A stretch of 64,000 bases of DNA, from NCBI GenBank assembly GCA_023105745.1, contig JALGQZ010000018.1, positions 12,289,338-12,353,337 on the forward strand, given 5' to 3'. The position numbers were made by a program, and so were the translations under genes. Numbering within the stretch: position 1 is the first letter of the stretch; the number at the start of each line of letters is the position of its first letter. Under the pieces are notes generated by a model. That model did no database searches and was not told the DNA's origin. It worked only from the letters and a program-made list of their open reading frames with translations. This stretch comes from Austropuccinia psidii (taxonomy: Eukaryota; Basidiomycota; Pucciniomycetes; Pucciniales; Sphaerophragmiaceae). Of this stretch, positions 36,377 through 45,999 are shown piece by piece.

Positions 36377-37949
36377 ATGGATCAAAAATCAACATCAGAA
36401 TTACCACCATTACCTGAAGATACTGTAGAAGGACAGTATGCAGAAGAAAGTGAAGAAGAGGATCAAACAGTACAGATCCAAAGTCTTATGAAGCAAATTC
36501 AGGATTTATTGTTAACACAAAGCCAAAAGAAAGGAAAAAGAAGGGAACAAACATCTTACACACCTGGAGCTAGTCCAAGTGAACCCACATTAACAAGGCA
36601 TGTTAGGCCTGAAGATTCACAAATATCACCTAAACCTGGCCCTAGAGCAACATCCACATCAAAAACAGAACAAAGATCACAGAGTATTCAAAAGAAAGTA
36701 TTTTTATCTACATCAAACCATCCAAATCCATTACAAAAAAGAAATTCCTAAGGTAACCTCTCCTATTGTCAAGAGAAGGGCTAAAGATTATAATATTCCT
36801 TTTGATGGTAATGAAGTAGAAACATTTATTAAAAGAGTAGAAGCAGAAGCTGAAATTGAAGGAGCTAGTGAAGAAGATATAGCAAGACAAGTTATTTTTA
36901 TGTCAGCATCTGAAGAATTGAATGAAAAAGTTGAAGCAATGCAAGGTTATGAAGAGAAGAACTGGACAAAACTCAAAGAAGAACTTACTACAGAATGGGG
37001 AAGAGTAGAGCCAGACAGAAGATATAGACCATAATATTTGGAGAAGCTTTTCAATAATACCAAAAGAGCAGGAGGAATTAGAAACTTAGCTGAATACAAG
37101 ATATTGATTGGAGAATATGAAAAGATCACAAATTATCTGTATAAGTGTGGATATATTAGAAGAGAGGTTGAGAATAATGAAGAGCTCTATGCAAGTCTTT
37201 CACCAGAAGTTAGGACTTCCATAATTAAGGAGATGAGAAGAGATAAGGTCATGATCCAAGAAAGGGATGGTGGATATATTGTACCAGAAATAAAAGTATT
37301 GAAGAGCTATATAGAGCAAGAGCTAGAAACTGTTATCATATCAAGGGACAGAGCTGAAGACACAACCTCCCATTATGAATTAAATCATCCACATATAGAT
37401 AAGAAACAAGCAAGGAAAGTTCAATCTGAAGATGACACAATGAAAAATGCCTTAAATAAACTGAAGTAGCTTAATAATAAAATTAAAGAACCACAAAGAC
37501 CCAGGATTCAGGATCAAGAAGAAAAAAAGGAAATAAAGGAATTCATCAAGAAAATTGAGAAATTGACAGAAGAAGTACTACCTCAAAATGAAACAGGACA
37601 GGTATTCACACAGGAAAATCAAACAAGGTACCCAAAAGATAGCTTACCACCCTTTTTACAAAGGCATATTACTTATACACCAGCACAAAACATACCAAAA
37701 CCCTATGTAAAATGTTATTACTTTATTGAGGAAGGACATTCAGTTGATAGATGCAACTACCTATTTGAAGATCAAAATAAGAAATGGGTCAGCAGACAAG
37801 GAGGTGGATTCTTATTTCCCAATTGGAAAAGAGTTCCAACTGATGGTAAAATAGTTCCAAAGAAGTTAGTTGAAGACTTTGCAAAAGAGCAAGAAGAACT
37901 TACAAAGAAAATGAAGATAAAGAAGCACTACCCAAACCTAATCAAATGA
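36377..37949 (+). pseudogene. Ty3-4 gag with zinc knuckle, broken
   Basis: A capsid protein of a basidiomycete Ty3 lineage unlike that of Ty3-1. An ATG at 36,377 opens an acidic and then Ser/Pro-rich N-terminal part. A +1 frame change near 36,740 leads to the capsid core: YNIPFDGNEVETFIKRVEAE, IARQVIFMS and EEKNWTKLKEEL (36,790-37,000). After a stop at 37,034 follow AEYKILIGEYEKITNYL and LSPEVRTSIIKEM. The zinc knuckle (about 37,711-37,752) reads CYYFIEEGHSVDRC: the second Cys of CX2CX4HX4C has become Phe, which should destroy zinc binding. Confidence 0.8.
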
Positions 37950-38533
37950 ACACAATACAAATAAAGAAAGATGATAGTGCAACTGCTATAGTCAAAGTTG
38001 AAAACAGGCGAATATGGCAACCACCAACTATTTCATCAGCCAATGAGCCACTTTTAAATAATTATGAATTAAGAAATACTAAAGAAAAAAACTCAAGAGC
38101 AGAAAATACCAATCAAGATGCTTTAAGATCACATTCAAAAGTGAAAACACCAATAAATAAAAGACCAAATATACCTGGAGCCTACATTGAAGATGACCAA
38201 AAGGAAGAAGAGAAAAAGATTATTCCAACCAAATACAAGAAACCTCAACAGGTGCAAAATGAAAAGGATATACATTCACAGCAACCTAAAGTTTATTGCA
38301 CTAAAAATACTCAAGAATCAATCAAGAAAGTCAATGAAAGGCAAATAATGAAGGAGGAAAAATTAGATATTCAAGAAATTATGGCACAAATTCTCAAAAA
38401 GCTATTGGAGCAGAAGATAAATCTTACCTTAGAACAAATTTTAGTTATTTCACCAAAGTTTTTTAATCAATTAAATAATCTTTCAGAAGAAGAGAAAAAA
38501 TCTATACACTCAATTGATAAAAAGGATTTTTAA
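37946..38533 (+). pseudogene. Ty3-4 linker, DUF4100-like
   Basis: An uninterrupted 195-residue Lys/Gln/Asn-rich reading overlapping the end of the zinc-knuckle frame by 4 bases. Its last 60 residues (IQEIMAQILKKLLEQKINLT and ILVISPKFFNQL) resemble the helical segment (DUF4100) that sits just before the protease in this lineage. The ATG here may be internal to a once continuous Gag-Pol reading. Confidence 0.6.
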
Positions 38534-38559
38534 ACCAAACTCATAAACCATCATCTGGG

Positions 38560-39058
38560 TAATTATGAACAACCAAAATTACATTATGCCTGTCCATTGG
38601 AATTTATGGAGGTATATCTAGGAGAAGAAGGACATGGAAAAATGGCATTAGCTGACACAGGATCAGAATAATCAGCAAACAAAGCAGGAATTTCCACAAG
38701 ATGCCTTAACATGAATTTAAGGGGAATTGGTGGGCATTGTACCTCAATAGTTGGATTAGCATAATTTATTACAATCCCTTTAGTTCCTGGGGAAGAAAGA
38801 AATATACACCTTTTTGTAGCAAGAGGAGCAGTTCACACAGTATTGGGAAGACCCTTCCTTGCAGATAATAACATAAGATTAGACTTTTCTCAAAAGAAAG
38901 GGGAAATATTCATTCATATAGAGCCAGATGGAAGAAGACTTTGCTTACCAATTTGTTCACCACAGAAATTAGGATGGAGAGAAGAGCAACCAGAAGGTAT
39001 GAAAAAATGTGCAGTTTCTAAATTGGAAGATTGGAAAGAATTACAAAAAGAGAATTAA
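38560..39058 (+). pseudogene. Ty3-4 aspartic protease (retropepsin), broken
   Basis: Reading from about 38,590: ACPLEFMEVYLGEEGH, then ALADTGSE with the active-site DTGS (about 38,650-38,673), directly followed by a TAA. NLRGIGGHCTSIVGLA precedes a second TAA at 38,762. The rest is open to 39,058 with FVARGAVHTVLGRPFLADNN (the second core strand and flap side) and EPDGRRLCLPICSP. Two stops interrupt the fold although the catalytic Asp is present. Confidence 0.82.
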
Positions 39059-39483
39059 TTAAGCCCAAAAACCAAGATAATTTTGAGGAAAATGCTCATG
39101 AAGTTCTTGATAGTGAAGAAGTGAAGGATTCCAAAGACAAAGTGAATATTTATGAGGAATTAGCTCCAATTAAAACAGAAGATTTTAATTTAAAGCTTAA
39201 GGAAGAAAACTCTCCAAGAATTTTAACTTCAAGAAAAGAAAATAGAAATAATTGTAGCCAAATATCTCAGGCCATCAAAAGCTATAACTTCAAGAATCCT
39301 GAAAACATTGAAAGAAAAACATTATCAAAGCTTTTATCACCTATTAAAGATTTGAAGTCCCTTTCAAAGGTAATATTTAAGAATAATTGGAAATCAAGTA
39401 TCAAGCCAGTTTTAACAATAGTTAGTGTCAGCTCAGAATCCAAAGGTTTAAGTTCTCAAATTGATAAATCAGCGCTGAAATAA
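39031..39483 (+). pseudogene. Ty3-4 region after protease, truncated
   Basis: A 150-residue Lys/Glu/Ser-rich reading in another frame. It has no recognisable catalytic motif and would be the spacer between protease and RT. RT, RNase H and integrase of this element are absent: the sequence is interrupted at 39,533 by the LTR of Ty3-3, and the other side of that insertion is not in the window. Confidence 0.55.
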
Positions 39484-39532
39484 TTAAAAGAAGTTTCCCT
39501 CAAATATAAAATTTCCAAAAAGAAGGACATTA

Positions 39533-40277
39533 TGTCACAGGGGCTCTTCTAAGTGAAGAGGGCCTGGAACTCAGTAAACTGGGACTCACTCATGGAGGGC
39601 TCAAGGATAAGGTAAGAGATGAATACACTTAAGAGTGTAATAAGAGGAATTACTAATAAAAGAGAAATAATAAGGCAGAAACAAAAGAATAAGAATAAGA
39701 AATAGAAGAGCCAACCACAAACAAGTACAAGTCCACTGTTTCAAACTGTCAGAATGGAAAGAGAAGGGTTAATAAGGATATGGCCACCCAGCTAATACTG
39801 TACAGGCAAAGTAAGAAAAAGGCAAAGACTAACTTGAAATTAGATAATCATAATACCCAAAATAAGGATAAGAATAATTATGAAATAACAAATAAACTAA
39901 ATTAATTAACTGGGGAAAAGTCCCCAGGGGGAGAAATAGGGGCTAGTATATGTGAGAATCACCAGCCCTGATCCAGAGAGAGAATTTCCATGAGAGGATT
40001 TGATGATTGAATTGAGTCTGGCCAATACAGGCCCTGTAAAAGAGGGGTGGTGGTATTGAGTGATAATACAGTTTGGAAATGGTGTATCAAAAACTGTATT
40101 GGGTACTTCCAACCTGTACAAGTATTGACAGGCTGTATTGATGAACCAGACTGTATGCATGTTTCAGAAAGGAAGATTGCTGAAACTGAATGCTGATACA
40201 CACAGTGGATTTGCTGGTTTGAGGTGTTTGAGTGGGTGTATCAGTGAACACCCTACTGCTGATGAGTGGTTGTTACA
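39533..40277 (-). repeat. LTR-C, probable 3' LTR of Ty3-3
   Basis: 745 bp. The plus strand reads TGTCACAGGGGCTCTTCTAA at its start and GAGTGGTTGTTACA at its end. The solo copy at 61,538-62,271 is the same sequence in opposite orientation. The small frames here (39,906-40,335) are chance frames. Confidence 0.8.
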
Positions 40278-40290
40278 GTATCCCCCTCTT
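40278..40290 (-). promoter_or_regulatory. Probable polypurine tract of Ty3-3
   Basis: On the minus strand AAGAGGGGGATAC lies right before the TGTAACA start of LTR-C, the expected place for the plus-strand primer. Confidence 0.5.
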
Positions 40291-41274
40291 GAAACTGGTG
40301 GGCTCCTGAACACCATGATACCCTGCCACTGTTGAGTGGCATCTCAATATCCCCACATTTTTTCAAAAAATCTCTTTTTTAATTTTGATTTCCTCTTTAC
40401 CATTATCCTGAAATCCTTTTTTCAATTCTTCCCTGCCAAATTAATTTGATTACCCCCTTCTTTAACTTAAGTAAGTCTTCCACTTCAAAATAGGCTTCTT
40501 TTATTCTTTTGATTCAATAAGTCCTTCTTTTTGTGGGCATGGCCTTGGGTTGTATCCCAAAATGATGGCCACTGAGCTCTTCTGCTCAAAAAATGATGCA
40601 AAATGAGTATATGAATGTATCCCAATATGCCAAGGGCCAACCTGATGTTGGGCCCTTCCTTGCCTTGACTGAAAGTGTCTTGGAAAAAATCTTCAAGGGG
40701 TCTTGTCCCCATTTACCTTGGAAATACCTCTCCTGGCCTTACCATAGCTATTCTGGGCCTTGGCCCTTGCTATGGTGCTTCTTTGATAGGAATGATTTTA
40801 TGGCCATTTGGGCCTTTTTTGGATCTTGGGGTGAAAATGGTGAAAACTTGATGTATGGCCATTTTTGGCCATTTTGAGGTTCTGGTGTCCTACACTCCAT
40901 GGACCATACGCCGCGGTCCATGGGCTGTATGCCATGGTCCGCAGTCAGTGGGGGCTATTGGAGGCCCTCAGGACCAAAATGGACCCCCTGCGCCCAATTT
41001 TTCTGGGGACCCAGGGGTGCCATGGCACAATTTTTACCTACATGGCCTGGACCCATTGAGAGGGTGCAGGACCATCAAGATGCTGGCCTCCCCAAAGCTC
41101 CAGGGGAGGCCCTGCGTGATGAATTCAGCCCCAAAGGGGTCTTGAATCTTCACCTTAGAGGCTTTGAGGGGGAGCGTAATTGAGTTATGGCCCCATTTCC
41201 TTGAGGTCATGGTTTTTGACTTGAAGTGGACTGATTATGACGTCTTGAATCTTCTGGTTGCATATTTCTTAGTC
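40291..41274 (+). other. GC-richer 5' flank of the antisense ORF
   Basis: The first 150 bp contain a diverged second version of the LTR end (GAACACC...GAGTGG...TATCCCC). From about 40,530 GC rises well above the surroundings. Several overlapping open frames exist, but none resembles a protein with a known domain. Two 21-bp tandem units lie at 40,898-40,939. The region would have to supply the promoter for the antisense ORF; no clear TATA box is seen. Confidence 0.5.
40898..40939. repeat. Two 21-bp tandem units
   Basis: Units 40,898-40,918 and 40,919-40,939 both start CATGG and end GGTC, with about two-thirds identity. They yield the repeated peptide HGPYA/HGLYA in one frame. Confidence 0.65.
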
Positions 41275-42458
41275 ATGAGTTCCAAACTGACTGAGCTCAC
41301 TGAATCTTCTCCTTCTGCAATGCCACCTTCTGTTGTTTGTGGTTCTGGCTTCCTCAGTCGATTGGATTCACCCTCCATGGCTTCTTCTGGACATTTCAAT
41401 CCCTCCCAAACTTATGATGGTTACAATTCAGTTGAAGTTCTTGATCCTGCTTGTACTGAATGTTTGGCCCAGGGTAAGGATTGTTTTCAACATTACAACC
41501 CCTGATATTCAAAGTGTCACTATTGTTTCATTGGGAAGAATCCATGTCGTCATACCAGGTTGCAAGCTTCAAATGTCAGGAGGTATTTATGGAGTAGAAA
41601 GGATGGGCCCTTTGGAAAAGAGTTTCCAGTTTCTGAGGCACCTACTACTGATGGAACTTCAGGGTTTTCTAATTGTGAGTAATTTGAGTATTTTGATTGA
41701 ATTTGGTACTGATATTCATGATTTAGTGACTGGTTCTAGGCAGAGGGATGTGGCAAGGTGGACTAATGTTGGAGGACCCATTCCAGCTGGTGGTAGGCCA
41801 ATATACCCCAGCTCAGAAGTCCCAATCTCCAGAATCAGCACTGACGGTGTAGTGAAGAGAATAAGAAGAATTGCTGATTCCTCACCTGATCCAGATGCTG
41901 AAGGTAGTGATGAGGTGGATGGTGAGGAAGTTGAAGTTGTTCCTCATTTGGTTGGCCATCAATCCAGCACTTCCTCTTCTCAGCCTCTTGCCAACAGATT
42001 CCATAGTCACATAATTCCAAGTACTCCCAGAACTTTCCAACCTACTCTTGCTACCATTCCTACTTCCCTTCCTCCTGCTTCACCAAGTCCTTCTTATGAC
42101 AGGCCTGCCTTGAATTCAGAAGTAAGAACATCACCCATAACCACCTCTCAACATCTCCAACCTATGGCCAGCTCTAGGAGAAGAAGAGATGGATTTTCTC
42201 CTTTACCATTTCCTGCCGCTCAAGTATTTTAAAGAAGAGATTGTTGGACTATCCAAGTTACCAGAGAAGATCAGAGCACGGCGAGTGAAAATAAGGATGC
42301 TGTGGCCAGGCTGTTCAGGGGAGGTGATTATGTATGCAAATGATAGAACTATTCCAGGTACTGCTTCTGAAGAGATGGCTGCAAATTTTTCCTGGTATGA
42401 AGATGAGTTGATAAATGACTTCCAGAGAACTTTTGGTGCTTTGGGTAGAGATAACTAG
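41275..42458 (+). pseudogene. Antisense ORF of Ty3-3 with Zn(2)Cys(6)-like cysteines
   Basis: This ORF runs opposite to the pol gene of its element. From ATG 41,275 the N-terminal part is Ser/Pro-rich. Residues 60-91 (41,452-41,547) hold six cysteines spaced CX2CX6CX10CX2CX6C, the spacing of Gal4-type fungal zinc clusters, though without the usual basic RRRK run. A 52-nt intron (41,675-41,726) restores the frame to a block with TGSRQRDVARWTNVGG and GVVKRIRRIADS. An acidic patch and a Ser/Pro/Thr-rich stretch follow, and the end is EEMAANFSWYEDELINDFQR. Damage: TGA at codon 77 inside the cluster, TAA at 42,232, and a deletion with frame change near 42,330. I remember near-identical proteins as repeated in Austropuccinia psidii (unchecked). 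Function unknown; a DNA-binding or regulatory role is only inferred. Confidence 0.7.
41675..41726 (+). other. Intron in the antisense ORF
   Basis: 52 nt, GTGAGT start, TTTAG end, branch-like CTGAT at 41,709-41,713. Reading across it joins two conserved blocks in frame. This shows the ORF was transcribed and spliced on the strand opposite to the retrotransposon RNA. Confidence 0.8.
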
Positions 42459-43158
42459 TTTCTTTGTTCTTGTTTGTGTTTGTTTTGACTTCTATCCCCA
42501 CTCTCATAGCTACTAAAAAATAAAAAAATAAATGGAACCTCCCAACACATGACCTGGGAGGGGATGCTGCTGCTTTAAAGAAATAAAAGAAAGAAAAATT
42601 ATACAAGTAAAGAAAAGGAGAGTAGGAAAAGAAACAGAGAAATTCCTGAGGTTTGTCCTTCTTGTGGTGAGTTTGTTGAATTTGGCCAAAAAATGTCTGA
42701 AAGATAAAACCCAAGCATTTGATGCTCACAGAGTGGCCCAGGTAATGTTTTACAAGAATTAGAACCCTCAGGGATGCATACCAGGAGATGTAACTTACTT
42801 CCATAACTCCCACTCCCCACCAAAAACCATAAAATGAAACAAATTGCCATGAATGACTTGAAGTAATGAGTGTCTTGAATCATGATGATTGGAATAAATT
42901 GAAATAATAATAAAAGAGAAAGAAAATAAGGATAAAGGATAAAAGATAAAGGAAATTTGGCCCTATCTTGATGAAAGGGCCAAATTTGAGGGTATTGATG
43001 TTGCAAGGCCTTCTGAATCTGTCCAAAGAATTGACAAGTGCTCACAAAGTGGCCAAGGGGATGCTTAAAACAACAATTTAGTAGAATACCCCCTTGAAGG
43101 TGCATGCTAGGAGAGGAACCTTCTTTCATAACCTCTCCTCCCCACCAAGAACCATAAA
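42459..43158. repeat. Spacer with an imperfect direct repeat of about 140 bp
   Basis: Non-coding DNA between the convergent antisense ORF and pol. Two related blocks, about 42,680-42,835 and 43,025-43,155, share CTCACA(G/A)AGTGGCC and end CTCCCCACCAA(A/G)AACCATAAA. A short perfect stem CCTCCCA / TGGGAGG lies near 42,540-42,565. The convergent genes' terminators would be expected here. Confidence 0.6.
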
Positions 43159-43350
43159 TCAGACTCTTGAGGTATTTGGATCAGGCTTACCAGGATACCA
43201 TGAATGGAAATCCTTGACAAGGTCTGGTGAGTTGGTAAGGTTGGAAGCTGGTTCCCAAGTTGTTCTTTCTGGGTCTTCACTGAATCCTTTCCATTCTACA
43301 AGATACCATAATTTACCTCTTTTGAGTTTAGAGTCCAGAACCTGAGCCAC
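43159..43350 (-). pseudogene. Ty3-3 chromodomain
   Basis: A 63-residue reading ending pol, with VLDSKLKRGKLWYLVEWKGF followed by TTWEPASNL: a canonical chromodomain including the WKG and TWEP signatures. It would guide integration to histone-marked chromatin. It ends in ...PNTSRV and a stop. A stop upstream (near 43,351) separates it from the integrase, so the polyprotein is broken. Confidence 0.85.
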
Positions 43351-43674
43351 TTCCCATTTTCCTTGCTCCTACACTTTGACTGGTGGTGGTGGCAATTGAT
43401 GTCGATTTGGGATAGTTGATTGCTTCACTGGTTCTAATAAGGACACATGGAAGACAGGGTGAACTGACTTCCATTGCTGGGGCAACTTGAGGTGATATGC
43501 ATGGCTGCCAATCTTCTTCAGAACTTCAAAAGGTCCCAACCATCTTTGTGATAATTTCTTGGTGGGTCTTGTTCTCTTGATGTTCTTGGAAGCTGGACAT
43601 ACTTTGTCCCCAGGTTGGAAATCATGTGGAATTTTTCTATTTCTATCTGCATACTTCTTGAATCTCCTTATTGC

Positions 43675-44485
43675 TTACTCTAATTCTTCTTTGACAACTT
43701 GCTGTACTCCTTGGAGTTTTGTTAATAGCTTTCCAGAAGGTGAGTCTTGAGAAACATGGATTGAGTCAAAGCTGGGATTTCTTCCATAAATGGTGAAAAA
43801 AGGTGATTGCTTTGTTGATGAATTTTCTGCATTATTATAGGCAAATTCAGCTAGAGGGAGCCAGATGTGCCAGTCATCTTGATGGTAACTGACATACATC
43901 CAAATATACTGTTCTAGAATCTGATTTACCCTCTCTGTCTGTCCATCTGTTTCAGGATGAAATGCAGTTGAAAGATCTCTTGATATCTTGAGCTGCTGAC
44001 ATAATTGAGTCCAAAAATGATGAAACAAATAAAGAACCTCTACCACTAACAATACTGACTGGGAGGCAATGTTTGGAAAATACATGACTAATAAAGATTT
44101 GAGCTAAGTCCAGGGCAGTGATTGATCCATAAGTTGGAATGAATATTGCCATTTTTGAGAATCTGTCCACAGCTACTAAAATTGAATCAAAATTGTTCTA
44201 CAGTGGCAATTGAGTGATAAAGTCCATTGATAATGGATTCCAAGGACCAGATGGAATTTAAAGAGGCTTGAGTAACCCAAACTTCTTATGATGAATGTTC
44301 TTGTTTCCTGAACATTTCTGACATGAGGACACATAGTCCTTAATGAATTGATTCATGCCAGCACAATGAAAATCCCTCTTGATGAGCTTGAGGGTCTTCT
44401 CCTGGCAATGGTGGCCAGCCAATGGTGAGTCATGATTCTTTTGAAGAATATTGAGTTGGATTTCTTCCTTTCTTGGGATTACCAC
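43675..44485 (-). pseudogene. Ty3-3 integrase
   Basis: The zinc region shows HDSPLAGH and CQKCSG (44,300-44,430). The core reads DRFSKMAIFIPTYG with [16 protein letters not shown] (44,060-44,170), then [14 protein letters not shown], where the second catalytic Asp (family SDRGS) is Gly. After a frame change it continues [15 protein letters not shown] with the catalytic Glu, and [16 protein letters not shown]. The first Asp is in the damaged stretch around 44,200. The enzyme cannot be active. Confidence 0.85.
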
Positions 44486-44518
44486 TCTATCTTTGAATAA
44501 TAATAACTTGGCTTGAGG

Positions 44519-45429
44519 TTAAAGAGAATAATCTGTAACTGATTCACCTCTTGCTAGTTGCTTGAGTATTTCTTTATAACCTTGGTCTTGCCACACTTCC
44601 TTTTGAATCTTGTCAACTAAATCTGAGAATATTTCCCCTGTGATTGAGAACAATCTTGACTCTTGAATTCCATCTTGCTTGATTACTTGATGAAAATTTT
44701 GAGGATTCTTGCTGATGAAGTCGACCCCCCTTTCTGGGTACACGTTTTCCCGACGTGACAAGGCATCTGGTAAAGTGGCCAGCCTGCCTGGGCGGTAAGT
44801 AATAGTGAAATGAAACTCAGAAAGGAATTCAGCCCAACGGCCCTGATGACAAGTAAAAAATTTGGAAGACATGAAATACTGAAGGGAAGAGTGGTCTGTC
44901 AAGACTTCAAAATAATTGGAAAGAGAAAGAAGAAAAGCTCTCCAGTGCTTGAGAGCCCAAACTATTTCAAGGAGTTCCTTGTCATGAATTTCATAGTTGA
45001 GATCAGCTGGGAGAAGCTTGCAACTATCAAATGCAATGGGATGTGTTCCTGAGTCATTCACCTGACTCAGTACAGTGCCCAAGGCATAATCAGAAGCATC
45101 AGTCTCTACAATAGCTGGTAGAGAAGAATTGAAATGAGCAAGGATAGGTACAGTGGTGAATGCTTCTTTGAGTATTTGAAACTGGATAAGAACTTCCTCC
45201 TTGAAGATAAAGGGAGAGTCTTTTTTGAGAAAGGAAGTGAGAGCAGTGATTTTTTGGAGTAATTTTTAATGAAATGACAATAGAAATTGGCAAAGCCAAG
45301 AAAGGATTGAAGAGCCTTGATGTTCTTTGGCTGAGACCAATTGAGGATTTGCTGAACTTTAGAAGCATCCATCTTGAGGCCATCACTTGAAACAACATAG
45401 CCTAAGTATTCCACACTTGAGGCATGGAA
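44519..45429 (-). pseudogene. Ty3-3 C-terminal RT and RNase H
   Basis: Starts abruptly with IFHASSVEYLGYVVSSDGLK (RT thumb/connection) and LQSFLGFANFYCHFIKNYS. After a frame change near 45,200 comes RNase H: ASDYALGTVLSQ, NYEIHDKELLEIVWALKHW (acid) and LTDHSSLQYF (acid). The open reading to 44,519 ends in the linker to integrase. Everything 5' of the RT connection, including the YIDD box, is missing; minisatellite DNA begins at the break. Confidence 0.85.
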
Positions 45430-45780
45430 TATTGTGGCATTGTTAAAGCCAAAAATGACATTAACAATGCCATTTATGGCATTTTTAAGGCCATTCATTC
45501 CATTGTTAATGGCCTTAAAAATGGCATTAATGGTCTTACATTATTGATTCAATGAATTGCATTGTTAATGCTATTTATGGCATTAAAAATCCCATTTGTG
45601 GCATTAAAAATGCAATTGATGGAATTAATAATGCCATTTATGGAAATGATAATGCCATTTGTGGCATTAACAATGCAATTTATGGAATAAATAATGCCCT
45701 TTATTGCATTGATAATGCTATTAATAGCCTTCAAAATGACGTTAATGGCATTAATGGCATCAGAAATGCAATAAATAGCC
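45430..45780. repeat. Minisatellite of a 21-bp palindromic unit
   Basis: About 350 bp of diverged tandem units near AATGCCATTTATGGCATTAA, each centred on the self-complementary GCCATTTATGGC. The period of 21 keeps the frame open, giving heptapeptides such as INNAIYG on the plus strand and INAINGI-like ones on the minus strand, hence open frames of 61-92 codons on both strands (45,549-45,830). It joins the truncated RT with no gap: the last RT codons already read like repeat units (GFNNATIFHASS). Confidence 0.85.
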
Positions 45781-45789
45781 AGATTTCAC

Positions 45790-45895
45790 TTATAAGCCAC
45801 CCCTTACATGTTTTTACCAATTTATGGTAAAAACATTTAAGTTTTTAGTAAAAACACATAAGCTCTTACATACTTTTACCAATACCCTTATAATT
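45790..45895. repeat. MULE-type terminal hairpin, isolated
   Basis: A perfect inverted repeat ATGTTTTTACC / GGTAAAAACAT (45,808-45,818 and 45,826-45,836), followed by AGTAAAAACACATAAG and CTTACATACTTTTACC. It matches the right end of the MULE (53,690-53,791) in order and orientation. It may be the end of a non-autonomous relative whose other end is not seen. Confidence 0.65.
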
Positions 45896-45999
45896 AGTAT
45901 TCTTTGGTATTTAGCCTTGGAAATACATCTTTTACTTATTCTTAAAGAAAATTAAGATTACTTCAAAAATTAATTAACAATACTATTTAAGAGAATTTT

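Larger units (their letters stand above)
39533..45429 (-). mobile_element. Ty3-3: chromodomain Ty3 element with antisense ORF, 5'-truncated
   Basis: Minus-strand order: C-terminal RT, RNase H, integrase, chromodomain, then a 2.9-kb 3' region carrying a plus-strand (antisense) ORF, a polypurine tract (40,278-40,290) and the 3' LTR (LTR-C, 39,533-40,277). Gag, protease and the RT catalytic half are missing. The coding sequence breaks off at a minisatellite from 45,430. The assignment of LTR-C as its 3' LTR rests on the polypurine tract and orientation; no 5' LTR is left to compare. The element appears to have inserted into Ty3-4. Confidence 0.7.

Noticed and set aside
40593..41183. Several overlapping open frames of 64-96 codons
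   Set aside because: A GC-richer, stop-poor flank makes frames on all phases. None continues into the antisense ORF and none has a recognisable motif.
42349..43129. Minus-strand frames of 154 and 176 codons
   Set aside because: The 154-codon frame overlaps the coding antisense ORF. Both cover the direct-repeat spacer and overlap each other in different phases. Hydrophobic, low-complexity content suggests chance.
45549..45830. Open frames of 61 and 92 codons on both strands
   Set aside because: They come from the 21-bp minisatellite, whose period is divisible by 3. They have no domain and are open on both strands.
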